In this document: piece after piece, positions 17,815 to 26,239 of the stretch
Position numbering within the stretch: the first letter of the stretch is position 1
How the letters are laid out: each line of letters opens with the position of its first letter
Source of the DNA: Lachnospiraceae bacterium
Lineage (GTDB): Bacteria; Bacillota; Clostridia; Lachnospirales; Lachnospiraceae
DNA length: 64,000 nucleotides
Reading direction: 5' to 3'
Assembly: GCA_017527205.1 (NCBI GenBank)
Contig: JAFXQK010000078.1
Coordinates: forward strand, 1 to 64,000
Program-made: the position numbers and the translations under genes
Notes under the pieces: generated by a model
Told to the model about the DNA's origin: nothing
What the model saw: the letters and a program-made list of their open reading frames with translations, nothing else
Database searches by the model: none

Positions 17815-18811
17815 GCTTCACCACTATATATGCTTCACCAGGGAATTCCGCTTCCATGGCATTTCTCGCCCCGGCCGGATCCTTTTTCCCACTGATGCTT
17901 AAAATTTCATCCATGGCGTTCTCCAGTTCCCCTTCCTCCGCCAAATATCGTCCCTGGATTTCTCCCCCGTATCCCATCCAGCAAAGTCGGACGGGATAAC
18001 CCTTATCGATCAGAAGCCGCCCCAATCCGTAGAGCGAAGCCATCAGCGCATCATTTTCCACCGGATCCTGCGTAAGTGCCAAAAGAACGTTGATCCGGTC
18101 TCTGCCTGAGGAAAGTCTTTCACGTACCATGGTCCGCCCGACCTTCGCCGTGAGCTTCCAATGAATGTTCTTCAGATCATCTCCGGGGATATACTCTCGA
18201 ATCTCAATGTCAGGATTCACGTCCGTCCCATGCTTTTTAGTCTCATTCTCTTCCGGGAAATTTTCGACGCTCGCCGTCAGGTCTTCTTCCGCCGCAGCCG
18301 TGCAATCCGGTCCAACGATGACCCACGCATCCTTCTTCGTCGTACTCTTGATGCTTCCTATTCCAAGCCAATCCCAAATGATGACCTCCGTAACCGTAAC
18401 CTCGACGCGCCCCACGTGGTGACTTTTCAGTTCCTTCTGTGCCACGGTGCAAACGCCGGGACCGGCCCAGATCCTTTCCGTCTTTGTCTCCTCATATTCC
18501 GTAAACACGTTGCGCACGCAATAGGAAACGTCTGCGGCAAAGCCCAAAAATCGTCCGTCATTCTTGATGCGAACGCTCATTGGCACGGATCGATCCTTCC
18601 CGATTCCAAGGCTGGGAAGCGTCACCAGCGCCGTAAAATCATTCTGCCTTAAAAGCAGTGCGGTTATGCTCAAAACCGGTAACAAGATCAGCACCATCAG
18701 GATCAGAAACAGTTCATAGTTACGAAAATACCACCAAAGAAAACCGGCCAAAAGAAGCGTAAAGGCGTACCGCAGAATTCCCCACGCGTGAAACGCTAAT
18801 TTCTTCTTCAT
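17783..18811 (-). CDS. DUF58 domain-containing protein
   Basis: A 342-residue protein with two N-terminal TM helices (about 12-55), a beta-rich middle and a C-terminal DUF58 motif YIPGDDLKNIHWKLTAKVGRT (about 208-228), a degenerate von Willebrand A-like domain. The start overlaps the moxR stop (18811), so translation is coupled. DUF58 proteins are consistently found with MoxR ATPases and transglutaminase-like proteins, as here. The function is thought to be assembly or activation of an envelope complex and is not resolved. Confidence 0.88.
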   Translation of the reverse strand: MKKKLAFHAWGILRYAFTLLLAGFLWWYFRNYELFLILMVLILLPVLSITALLLRQNDFTALVTLPSLGIGKDRSVPMSVRIKNDGRFLGFAADVSYCVRNVFTEYEETKTERIWAGPGVCTVAQKELKSHHVGRVEVTVTEVIIWDWLGIGSIKSTTKKDAWVIVGPDCTAAAEEDLTASVENFPEENETKKHGTDVNPDIEIREYIPGDDLKNIHWKLTAKVGRTMVRERLSSGRDRINVLLALTQDPVENDALMASLYGLGRLLIDKGYPVRLCWMGYGGEIQGRYLAEEGELENAMDEILSISGKKDPAGARNAMEAEFPGEAYIVVKHGTYQGTYVR

Positions 18812-19731
18812 TAAACCGCCCGAATCCTTTCCGTGATCTCCCGGATGATGCCGGGAATGTTTGTGCCCTCAGCCCGGGCCATGGCATTTAGATGAATCCT
18901 GTGTGTCCAAACCTCAGGAATGACTGCCAGTACGTCCTCCGGAATCACATATTCGCCGCCACGAATCATTGCCATGGCACGTGCCATTTTCAGGAGGGCA
19001 ATGCTGCCTCTGGGGCTGACTCCAAGTGCAATTCTCGGATCTCTTCTGGTCTCCTCCGTCAGGTTAACAATATACTCGTGAATGTTGTCCGATACGTGAA
19101 GCTGCTTCGCCTGCTCGCGGAGCTCTAAGAGCCTTGCTCCCGTCAGAACGGGCTTCACCAGACCGAGTCCCTGTCCTGCGCTCTCCTTTAGGATTTCCAC
19201 CGCCGCCCCGTGGGAAGGATATCCCATGGTGAGGCAGATCAGAAATCTGTCAAGCTGTGACTCTGGAAGAAGCTGCGTTCCAGAAGATCCGTAAGGATTC
19301 TCCGTTGCAATTACCGTAAAGGGCTCCGGCAATTCATGCGTAATGCCATCCACCGTGACCTTTCCTTCCTCCATGACCTCCAGAAGCGCCGACTGCGTCT
19401 TCGAGGACGTTCTGTTCAGCTCGTCCGCCAAAAACAGATTGCTGAAAATCGCTCCCGGCTTATATTCAAAGGTTCCCTGCGCATTGTTGTACATGGTAAA
19501 ACCCACGATGTCGCTGGGAAGCACGTCTGGCGTAAACTGCATTCTGCGATAGTCCAGCTCCATGGCCTTTCCCAAAGCCATTGCGAGCGTTGTCTTTCCA
19601 ACACCGGGAATATCCTCCAATAACACGTGACCACCTGCCAGCACTGCCGCCAGTACCTTCCGAATCACGTCATCTTTACCCTTTACCACCTGACTTACCT
19701 GTATTACAACCTGCTCTAATTCCGTATTCAT
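18811..19731 (-). CDS. MoxR family AAA+ ATPase
   Basis: A 306-residue chaperone-like ATPase with Walker A EDIPGVGKTTLAMAL (about 37-51), Walker B LFLADELNRTSSKTQ (about 96-110), sensor 1 VIATENPYGSSGTQLLPESQ (about 150) and the C-terminal lid with SPRGSIALLKMARA. Start ATG 19731 has GGAGG 8 nt upstream of the codon. It is the first gene of the three-gene envelope operon. A promoter, TTTACC-17-TATGCT, lies at 19764-19792. Confidence 0.92.
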   Translation of the reverse strand: MNTELEQVVIQVSQVVKGKDDVIRKVLAAVLAGGHVLLEDIPGVGKTTLAMALGKAMELDYRRMQFTPDVLPSDIVGFTMYNNAQGTFEYKPGAIFSNLFLADELNRTSSKTQSALLEVMEEGKVTVDGITHELPEPFTVIATENPYGSSGTQLLPESQLDRFLICLTMGYPSHGAAVEILKESAGQGLGLVKPVLTGARLLELREQAKQLHVSDNIHEYIVNLTEETRRDPRIALGVSPRGSIALLKMARAMAMIRGGEYVIPEDVLAVIPEVWTHRIHLNAMARAEGTNIPGIIREITERIRAV

Positions 19732-19763
19732 GCACGCTTCCTCCGACTAGCATTTCTACTGAT

Positions 19764-19792
19764 AGCATACCATAATTTTCATCATTGGTAAA
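19764..19792 (-). promoter_or_regulatory. Promoter of the moxR operon
   Basis: On the minus strand: -35 TTTACC (19787-19792), 17-bp spacer, -10 TATGCT (19764-19769), 33 bp before the moxR start codon. Confidence 0.6.
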
Positions 19793-19889
19793 CCGAATCT
19801 TTCTCCAAATGACAGTGTTCACACAAAAAACACATAGCTAAACTAATTCTAAAAATTCCAGGAAAAACCCGGAAACTTTTTCTTGGCCC

Positions 19890-19918
19890 TTGAAAATATA
19901 GAACATATGTTCTATAAT
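19890..19918 (+). promoter_or_regulatory. SOS promoter with perfect LexA operator
   Basis: -35 TTGAAA (19890-19895), 17-bp spacer, -10 TATAAT (19913-19918). The palindrome ATAGAACATATGTTCTAT (19898-19915) contains the exact LexA core GAACATATGTTC and fills the spacer and part of the -10. LexA binding here would block RNA polymerase directly, so the downstream 92-codon gene should be strongly DNA-damage inducible. Confidence 0.93.
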
Positions 19919-19950
19919 AATTTAATATAGCCGAGTGGAATGTAGCTTAT

Positions 19951-19978
19951 TATCGCGAAGCGATTCTATTAGAAAGGA
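19951..19978 (+). repeat. Leader element, copy A (mini-hairpin plus SD)
   Basis: A 28-nt segment beginning TATCGCGAAGCGATT and ending TTAGAAAGGA. It contains the hairpin ATCGC-GAA-GCGAT (19952-19964) and the ribosome binding site. 25 of 28 positions are identical to 26203-26230 in front of the unrelated DUF4317 gene. Confidence 0.8.
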
Positions 19979-19986
19979 GGCGCGCC

Positions 19987-20265
19987 ATGGAAAAGCCCAT
20001 AGAAGTCATCTGTCAGCATAAAACTGACGGCACGATCCTGCCCATCAAGATCCGCTGCGATGATGAAGATGGGGAGTACCACGTGTACCGAATCCTAAGC
20101 TTTCGAGAGCTTGCCCCCGGCGAGTCCTCCGTAACCCTGCCCAGCACAATCAACGCGACCAAGGTCCTTCGCCGCTTCGATTGCAAGATCCATGTCTTCG
20201 GCAAGGAAAAATGCATCTCCCTTCTCTACAATACCTTCACGGGAAGATGGGACTTGCGCGCCTAG
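19987..20265 (+). CDS. LexA-controlled small protein of unknown function
   Basis: A 92-residue protein (MEKPIEVICQHKTDG...LLYNTFTGRWDLRA), predicted soluble and beta-rich, with no TM segment or signal. The start has a perfect AAAGGAGG 7 nt upstream. I do not recognise a characterised family. Short proteins of this general size sit beside SOS-induced Y-family polymerases in Clostridia, but here the gene stands alone: no polymerase, lexA or nuclease neighbours it, and rqcH follows 94 nt later with its own ribosome binding site. The SOS promoter upstream is the main clue to its role, a DNA-damage function that is inferred only. Confidence 0.85.
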   Translation: MEKPIEVICQHKTDGTILPIKIRCDDEDGEYHVYRILSFRELAPGESSVTLPSTINATKVLRRFDCKIHVFGKEKCISLLYNTFTGRWDLRA

Positions 20266-20359
20266 TACATAAGTAGTAAAATGAGAAACGCAACAACTGA
20301 ATCGACGATACGTTTATCCCCTCACGCAGAAGACTGCGGCGTGGACAAGGAGGTTTGTG

Positions 20360-22150
20360 ATGGCATTTGATGGCCTTACCCTTGCAAATTTACGATACGA
20401 ATTAGAACATGAGCTCGTTGGAGCCAGACTCTATAAAATTGCGCAGCCAGAGGCTGATGAGCTTCTCCTGACCTTTAAGACAAATGACGGTCAAAAGCGT
20501 CTTTTGATTTCGGCGGACGCTTCTCTCCCCTTGGTCTATTTTACGGAGGACAATAAGCCCAGCCCCATGACGGCGCCAAATTTCTGCATGCTTCTTCGAA
20601 AACACCTGCAAAACGGCCGGATCACCAGCGTGACGCAGCCTGGCCTTGAGCGCATTCTCCGCATTGACGTGGAGCATCTGGACGAAATGGGCGATCTCTG
20701 TCAAAAAACACTCATCATCGAAATCATGGGAAAGCACAGCAATATTATTTTTGTCAATGGTGACGGTACGATTCTTGACAGCATCAAGCACGTCTCCGCC
20801 GCCGTCAGCAGTGTCCGTGAGGTTCTTCCGGGAAAGCCCTATTTCGTGGCAAGGACGCAGGATAAGCTAGATCTGTTTACCATGTCTTCTGAAGACTTTA
20901 CGCAGGCCATGGCGGTGAAGCCTCAGCCTGCCTATAAGGCTCTCTATGGAACGGTTACGGGCATCTCTCCCATTCTGGCGCAGGAGCTTTGCCACCGCGC
21001 AGGCGTTGACGGAGACCGTCCTACTGCCGCCATGGACCATGCTGCCTACACACGCCTTTACCAGACAATGCTGACATTAAAGGCAACTATCGAAGGCGGT
21101 ACCTTCACCCCCTGTGTAGCCTTTGATGGAAAAAAGCCACAGGAGTATGCGGCCATTCCCTTGACCATCTACGGGGCAAAGGCTGATGCTAAGCCCACCG
21201 TACGTGAAACGGCGCAGGAAGCCGCAACGACGGGCTTTTATGTGGAAGCCTTCCCCTCCATGTCAACCCTGCTGGAATATTATTATGCGGAAAAGAATGC
21301 CCAGACGCGCATTCATCAAAAATCCGCTGATTTGCGCCGCATCGTACAGACGATCCTCGAGCGTGACGTAAAAAAACTGGATCAGCAGCTCCAGCAGATG
21401 AAGGATACGGAAAAACGCGAGACCTACCGCATTTATGGCGAGCTGCTCAATACCTATGGCTATGGTGCGGCTCCCGGGGCAAAATCCCTGGAAGCACTGA
21501 ATTACTATACGAACGAGACCATCCAGATTCCCTTGGATCCGACGCTCACGGCACAGGAAAATGCCAAGCGTTACTTTGACCGCTATGGAAAACTCAAGCG
21601 CACCTATGAGGCGTTAACGACGCTGACAGAGGAGGTTAAGGCAGAAATCAGCCACTTGGAATCCATCGCAACCTCTCTGGAGATTGCTCAAAAGGAGGAA
21701 GACCTGACACAGATCAAAGAGGAACTGATCGAGAGCGGCTATATTCACCGAAAAGGCTCTGCCAAGAAGGTAAAGATCACAAGCAAGCCCTTCCACTATG
21801 TCAGCAGCGACGGGTTTGACATTTATGTTGGGAAAAATAATTTTCAGAATGACCAGCTGACCTTCCAGCTGGCAACGGGTAATGACTGGTGGTTCCACGC
21901 AAAGAAGATCCCCGGCTCTCACGTCGTCGTAAAAACTGACGGCAAGGAGCTCCCTGACCGCACCTTTGAGGAGGCAGCGCGCCTTGCCGCCTACTATTCC
22001 AAAGGCCGCGAGCAGGACAAGGTCGAAATTGACTACATCCAAAAAAAGCACGTAAAAAAGCCCAGCGGTGCAAAGCCGGGCTTTGTCGTCTACTATACCA
22101 ACTTCTCCATGGCAGTCAGCAGCGACATCTCAGACATTAAACAAATATAA
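20360..22150 (+). CDS. rqcH: Ribosome quality-control factor RqcH (NFACT family, formerly FbpA)
   Basis: A 596-residue protein that binds obstructed 50S subunits and directs C-terminal alanine tailing of stalled nascent chains. Family layout: an N-terminal NFACT-N domain (FDGLTLANLRYELEHELVGARLYKI), a long coiled-coil middle (about 330-450) and the C-terminal NFACT-R domain (SSDGFDIYVGKNNFQND, then WWFHAKKIPGSHVVVK and the basic C-terminus). The ATG at 20360 is preferred over a GTG one codon earlier because AAGGAGG is then exactly 6 nt away. It is convergent with the flippase gene; the 81-bp gap is entirely a palindromic element. Confidence 0.95.
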   Translation: MAFDGLTLANLRYELEHELVGARLYKIAQPEADELLLTFKTNDGQKRLLISADASLPLVYFTEDNKPSPMTAPNFCMLLRKHLQNGRITSVTQPGLERILRIDVEHLDEMGDLCQKTLIIEIMGKHSNIIFVNGDGTILDSIKHVSAAVSSVREVLPGKPYFVARTQDKLDLFTMSSEDFTQAMAVKPQPAYKALYGTVTGISPILAQELCHRAGVDGDRPTAAMDHAAYTRLYQTMLTLKATIEGGTFTPCVAFDGKKPQEYAAIPLTIYGAKADAKPTVRETAQEAATTGFYVEAFPSMSTLLEYYYAEKNAQTRIHQKSADLRRIVQTILERDVKKLDQQLQQMKDTEKRETYRIYGELLNTYGYGAAPGAKSLEALNYYTNETIQIPLDPTLTAQENAKRYFDRYGKLKRTYEALTTLTEEVKAEISHLESIATSLEIAQKEEDLTQIKEELIESGYIHRKGSAKKVKITSKPFHYVSSDGFDIYVGKNNFQNDQLTFQLATGNDWWFHAKKIPGSHVVVKTDGKELPDRTFEEAARLAAYYSKGREQDKVEIDYIQKKHVKKPSGAKPGFVVYYTNFSMAVSSDISDIKQI

Positions 22151-22233
22151 TGTCTCTCGAGGGGAAAGTTTGGATTGTCTTTCTGGTTCAAAAGTCTACC
22201 AGAAAGACAATCCAAACCTAGCCCCGAGACATT
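22149..22233. repeat. Palindromic element 1 (73-bp core, CTCGAGGGG...CCCCGAG)
   Basis: The core 22156-22228 begins CTCGAGGGG and ends CCCCGAG. An 18-bp perfect stem (22169-22186 with 22199-22216) encloses a 12-nt loop containing TCAAA. The outer arms AATGTCTC / GAGACATT extend it to 22149-22233. It exactly spans from the rqcH stop codon to the stop codon of the convergent gene. There is no U-run on either side, so it is not a standard terminator. It is the same length as element 2 with paired changes in the stem. Confidence 0.88.
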
Positions 22234-23884
22234 ACAGCAACTTACACTTCTTCGCAATTTTGACAAGGACGTGCCCTTTGGGCAGGTCCTTTAATTCTTC
22301 CTCCGACAGCGCCTTCAGCGAAAGTAACACCACAAAATAAACAACCACCCCAAAGGCTACGGCAGGTACCAGCGCGATGCGAGGCGACTTCGTTGCCATC
22401 ACCAGCAGCTGATAGGCCCCCTTGGCCGAGACACCCATCACCAGGGATGCCAAGCTTGGTAAAACAAAGGACTTCTTCCACTCCTGCCGATAATGGATGA
22501 CACGGCGCAGCGCCACCTGATTCAGCACGCACATAATCGCTGCATACAGCGTATTCGTAATGGCCAGTCCGTACAAATCCACGTTCGTGTACATGAGCAG
22601 CAGAAAGGATGCAATGGACTGAATCGTCAGTGCAATTCCTGCATTGACGACAGGTATATTCACTCGCCCAAGTCCCTGCAAAATCGAATTACTCAAGGTT
22701 GAAAGCGCGTACAGTACGACTGCCGCCGCCAAAACCATCAATAGCTTTGCAGCGAGCGTCACGTCGTCCTCGTCCGAACTCGGAAACAGAATGTAAATAA
22801 TGGGCTTTGCCAACGCAAATAGGCCAACGGCTGCCGGAATCGAAATAATCATGGTCGCCTTGACCGCGGAAGTAATCTTCTCCTTCGTCTTTTCAATATC
22901 ACCCGAGGCGGAGGCCTGTGCCACGGACGGAATCATGGCGGAGGCCATCGCCGTTGCAAACGCAATGGGAATGTTAAATACCGTCACGGCGACGCCGTAG
23001 GTTCCATAATTAGCATACTGAAGATCACTGTCCAAGGCTCTCAGGTTCGGAATCAACTTCGTGTAGAGATAGCTGACCACCGTAGAATTCAGGTTATAAA
23101 TCGCCGTACTTAGAATAAAAGGGGTCACGATCAACGAGATCATGCGAATCATGCGTCCATAGGAATCAATGTTCTCATGTGCATCCCGCTGAACTCGTTT
23201 TAAGATCATCCTCCGATTCAACAGATACACTCCCCACATAAAAATGAGTCCTGCCAGTACGCCCATACCCGTTCCCAGCGCACTACCCATTGCGCCAAGC
23301 ACGGCACGTTTTCCTTCCATGTCAGTGCCAGCGGTCACTCCTGCCGTTCCCATCTTAATCAAGAGCCATGCACCGCCAATGCTGACAACGGCATTGGCTA
23401 TCTGCTCCAAAATCTGCGAAAAAGAGGTTTGCACCATGCTCCTGTGTGCCTGAAAATATCCCCGAAGCACGCCGAGAATGCCATAAAAGAAAATCGTCGG
23501 TGCAAACATCCGAAGCACCGGGACGGCCTGCTCCTCAACGAACCACCCTGCGCAGAAAAACAAAAAGAGGCCGGCAATCATTCCGACCACCAGCACATAT
23601 CCCAATGCACAATAAAAAAGCCGGTGGGCATTGCGATACTCCCGCACGGCCAGCTTAGGCGCGATCAGCTTAGATATGGCAGAGGGAATGCTGTAGGAGG
23701 AAACCAGCAACACAATGGTATAAAATCCATATGCCGCATGATAATATCCAAAACCAGTCTTCCCGATGACAGCTACCAAAGGGCTCTTATACAAGAGCCC
23801 TATGATTCTGGAAAGAATGCCCGCTGCTGCCAATATTCCGGCCTGCGCCAGAAAATTATCTTTTGTCTTACTCTGATTTCCCAT
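22232..23884 (-). CDS. SpoVB/MurJ-like polysaccharide flippase (MOP superfamily)
   Basis: A 550-residue membrane protein with about 14 TM helices and the MATE-like N-terminus FLAQAGILAAAGILSRIIGLLYKSPLVAVIG. Internal segments GFYTIVLLVSSYSIPSAISKLIAPKLA and GILGVLRGYFQAHRSM are typical of the SpoVB / YtgP / MurJ group that flips lipid-linked cell-wall or polysaccharide precursors. Whether it serves spore cortex, lipid II or another glycan cannot be told. It lies in the same direction as glgA (23 nt upstream). SpoVB is the closest match by pattern, but the wider family is common in non-sporulating Clostridia. Confidence 0.87.
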   Translation of the reverse strand: MGNQSKTKDNFLAQAGILAAAGILSRIIGLLYKSPLVAVIGKTGFGYYHAAYGFYTIVLLVSSYSIPSAISKLIAPKLAVREYRNAHRLFYCALGYVLVVGMIAGLFLFFCAGWFVEEQAVPVLRMFAPTIFFYGILGVLRGYFQAHRSMVQTSFSQILEQIANAVVSIGGAWLLIKMGTAGVTAGTDMEGKRAVLGAMGSALGTGMGVLAGLIFMWGVYLLNRRMILKRVQRDAHENIDSYGRMIRMISLIVTPFILSTAIYNLNSTVVSYLYTKLIPNLRALDSDLQYANYGTYGVAVTVFNIPIAFATAMASAMIPSVAQASASGDIEKTKEKITSAVKATMIISIPAAVGLFALAKPIIYILFPSSDEDDVTLAAKLLMVLAAAVVLYALSTLSNSILQGLGRVNIPVVNAGIALTIQSIASFLLLMYTNVDLYGLAITNTLYAAIMCVLNQVALRRVIHYRQEWKKSFVLPSLASLVMGVSAKGAYQLLVMATKSPRIALVPAVAFGVVVYFVVLLSLKALSEEELKDLPKGHVLVKIAKKCKLL

Positions 23885-23906
23885 GTTTCAAGTCATCCAA
23901 ATTCCA

Positions 23907-25352
23907 TTATCCGATGAGCCAATCATACATTTCCTGATACTTCTTTGCGGAGACGTCCCAAGAGAAGTCCTGCGCCATGGCGCGATCCACCATCTTGTTC
24001 CACTCTCTCTTCTTATCGTAATAAATATGCTCCGCATAGCGGATCGTATGTAGCATCTCATGGGCATTGTAATTCGTAAAGCTAAAGCCCGTTCCGGTAC
24101 TCTCATATTCGTTGTAGGCCTGTACGGTGTCCTTTAGCCCCCCCGTCTCACGAACGATAGGGATGGTACCATACCTAAGGCTCATAAGCTGAGAGAGTCC
24201 ACAAGGCTCAAACAGGGACGGCATAAGAAATGCATCGCTGGCCGCATAAATTCTGTGAGACAGCTCCTCGGAATAATAAATGTTTGCCGACACCTTATCC
24301 TGATACTTCCAGTCAAAGTGACGGAACATGTTCTCATAACGATCCTCACCAGTTCCAAGAACAACAAACTGAATGTCATCCTGACAGAGCTCATCCATGA
24401 CATAGGACACGAGATCAAGTCCCTTCTGATCCGTCAATCTCGAAATCAACCCGATCATCATCTTATTCTCGCCCTTGGTCAGGCCAAGTTGCTCCTGCAG
24501 AGCCAGCTTATTCTTTACCTTCTCCTTGCGGAAATTTACGGCATCATACTGCTTCACGATATACTTATCCGTAGTCGGATTAAAGTCCGTATAATCAATG
24601 CCATTGACAATCCCTCGCAGATCCCTGCTTCTTGCGCGAAGCAATCCATCCAGTCCCTCACCATAGAACTGGGTCTTGATCTCCTCCGCGTAGGTATCAC
24701 TTACGGTCGTCACAGCATCTGCAAAGACGATGCCACCCTTTAACAGGTTTGCATCCTTATAAGCCTCCAGCTTATCCGGCGTGAAATAATAATCCGGAAG
24801 ACCCGTGATGGACTGTACCGTCTTGACATCCCACTTTCCCTGGAATTTTAGGTTGTGGATGGTCATGATGGATTTCATGCTGGTAAAGAACAGGTCTCCA
24901 CGGAAGCGCTCCTTCAGATACACAGGGATCAGGCCCGTCTGCCAGTCATGACAGTGAATAATGTCAGGCTGGAATCCAATCAGCGGCAATGCGGAAAGCA
25001 CCGCCTTGGAGAAAAAGGCGAACTTCTCGATTTCATAGCATGCGTCATCACCATAAGGCTTTGGCCCGCCAAAATAATGCTCATTGTCGATAAAGTAATA
25101 ATGGACGCCATCCACCGTGGCCTCTTCAATGCCTACATACACGCTCTGCCAATTAAAATCCATGTAGAAATTCGTGATAAAACTAATCTTTTCCTTCATC
25201 TCATACTTGATGCAGGTGTACTTCGGAAGAATGACCCTGACGTCAAAGTATTGCTTGTCAATACACTTCGGCAAAGATCCGACAACGTCTGCCAGACCAC
25301 CGGTCTTGATAAAAGGAACACCCTCTGATGCAGCAAATAATATTTTTTTCAT
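23907..25352 (-). CDS. glgA: Glycogen synthase (ADP-glucose)
   Basis: A 481-residue GT5 glycosyltransferase that extends alpha-1,4-glucan from ADP-glucose. Landmarks are the N-terminal KTGGLADVVGSLPK (ADP-glucose-binding KTGGL), HCHDWQTGLIPVYL, KSIMTIHNLKFQGKWD, VNGIDYTDFNP, GLISRLTDQKGLDL and the C-terminal FEPCGLSQLMSLRYGTIPIVRETGGL. Start ATG 25352 follows GGAGGGTTTCTA. No other glg genes are adjacent, so it is probably an orphan glycogen synthase with the rest of the pathway elsewhere. Confidence 0.96.
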   Translation of the reverse strand: MKKILFAASEGVPFIKTGGLADVVGSLPKCIDKQYFDVRVILPKYTCIKYEMKEKISFITNFYMDFNWQSVYVGIEEATVDGVHYYFIDNEHYFGGPKPYGDDACYEIEKFAFFSKAVLSALPLIGFQPDIIHCHDWQTGLIPVYLKERFRGDLFFTSMKSIMTIHNLKFQGKWDVKTVQSITGLPDYYFTPDKLEAYKDANLLKGGIVFADAVTTVSDTYAEEIKTQFYGEGLDGLLRARSRDLRGIVNGIDYTDFNPTTDKYIVKQYDAVNFRKEKVKNKLALQEQLGLTKGENKMMIGLISRLTDQKGLDLVSYVMDELCQDDIQFVVLGTGEDRYENMFRHFDWKYQDKVSANIYYSEELSHRIYAASDAFLMPSLFEPCGLSQLMSLRYGTIPIVRETGGLKDTVQAYNEYESTGTGFSFTNYNAHEMLHTIRYAEHIYYDKKREWNKMVDRAMAQDFSWDVSAKKYQEMYDWLIG

Positions 25353-25473
25353 TAGAAACCCTCCAGCGAAAAAAAACTTATACTACGAAAACAGTATACT
25401 ACAAATTTCAAAAAGAATAAAGAGGGTTCCTTATTTTTCCCAAAAACTATGCAATGTGCACAAAAAGATGACA

Positions 25474-25992
25474 TCATTTATATGATAGTCTGATTCTGTC
25501 GGCAATCAGGGCAATAAATTCCGAATTGGTCGGCTTTCCCTTGCTGGTGTCGATGGTATAGCCAAACATGGAATCCAGCGTCTCCGTCCTTCCCCGGCTC
25601 CAGGCGACCTCAATGGCATGACGAATTGCCCTCTCCACCCTGCTGGGCGTTGTTTGAAAGCGCTTGGCAATGGTTGGATATAAAATCTTCGTGATGGAAC
25701 TGATCATGACGGGATCCTTCACGGCCATCATGATGGCCTCCCGCAGGTACTGATACCCCTTGATGTGTGCCGGCACGCCAATCTCGTGAATCATGGCCGT
25801 AACCTCCTGCTCTAAGTCCTTTGCGGATGGCAGCCTTTCCTCCGCCACCGCCTCCTTCGTTTTTCCCGAGGCGCCTTCCCTCGACGGTACCGTAATCATG
25901 ATCTGAAATTCCTTGTCAGTACTAAAGAGATCATTTAAGAGCTTATGTACTTTTTCGTTGTCTTTTGTGGAAGTAACGTGCAATTGTTCCAT
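25474..25992 (-). CDS. Spo0A-like protein lacking most of the receiver domain
   Basis: A 172-residue protein. Residues about 65-172 are a textbook Spo0A DNA-binding domain ([58 protein letters not shown]). The first ~40 residues ([19 protein letters not shown]..., FSTDKEFQI) align with the beginning of a Spo0A receiver, but the acidic pair is altered (TKDN where VADDN is expected). The rest of the receiver, including the phosphoacceptor Asp and conserved Lys, is absent; a short linker follows instead. The start at 25992 has GGAGG 11 nt upstream; a longer TTG-started frame (26043) is less likely. The neighbour is glgA, not the usual spoIVB/recN context, so this may be a paralogue. In Bacillus, removal of the receiver makes Spo0A constitutively active; extension to this protein is inference. 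Confidence 0.85.
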   Translation of the reverse strand: MEQLHVTSTKDNEKVHKLLNDLFSTDKEFQIMITVPSREGASGKTKEAVAEERLPSAKDLEQEVTAMIHEIGVPAHIKGYQYLREAIMMAVKDPVMISSITKILYPTIAKRFQTTPSRVERAIRHAIEVAWSRGRTETLDSMFGYTIDTSKGKPTNSEFIALIADRIRLSYK

Positions 25993-26170
25993 GATGCTAT
26001 CTACCTCCGCATATATACTTTTTTCGCTCCAGACAATCGTCAAACCCCATTGTAATGGTTTATTCCCTCCTTCTCAACAGCATTCCATCGCAAAAAATCC
26101 TCCATTTCTCCATTTTTCGTCATATCTCACCGCACTTCTCGCTTCTTTGCAAAAATAAAGTCAAATTTGC

Positions 26171-26230
26171 TTGTTGAAAAATTCGATTTGCGCTATACTG
26201 AGTATCGCGAAGCGATTTATTTAGAAAGGA
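26171..26230 (+). promoter_or_regulatory. DUF4317 gene promoter and leader element copy B
   Basis: -35 TTGTTG (26171-26176), 17-bp spacer, -10 TATACT (26194-26199). The mini-hairpin ATCGC-GAA-GCGAT (26204-26216) would lie at the extreme 5' end of the mRNA, followed by TTAGAAAGGA. The 28 nt at 26203-26230 match 19951-19978 at 25 positions. Confidence 0.75.
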
Positions 26231-26239
26231 TACTCAACC

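Noticed and set aside
22149..22233. Palindromic element 1 as a standard bidirectional terminator
   Set aside because: No T-run on either strand after the stem. Its conserved ends and fixed length match element 2.
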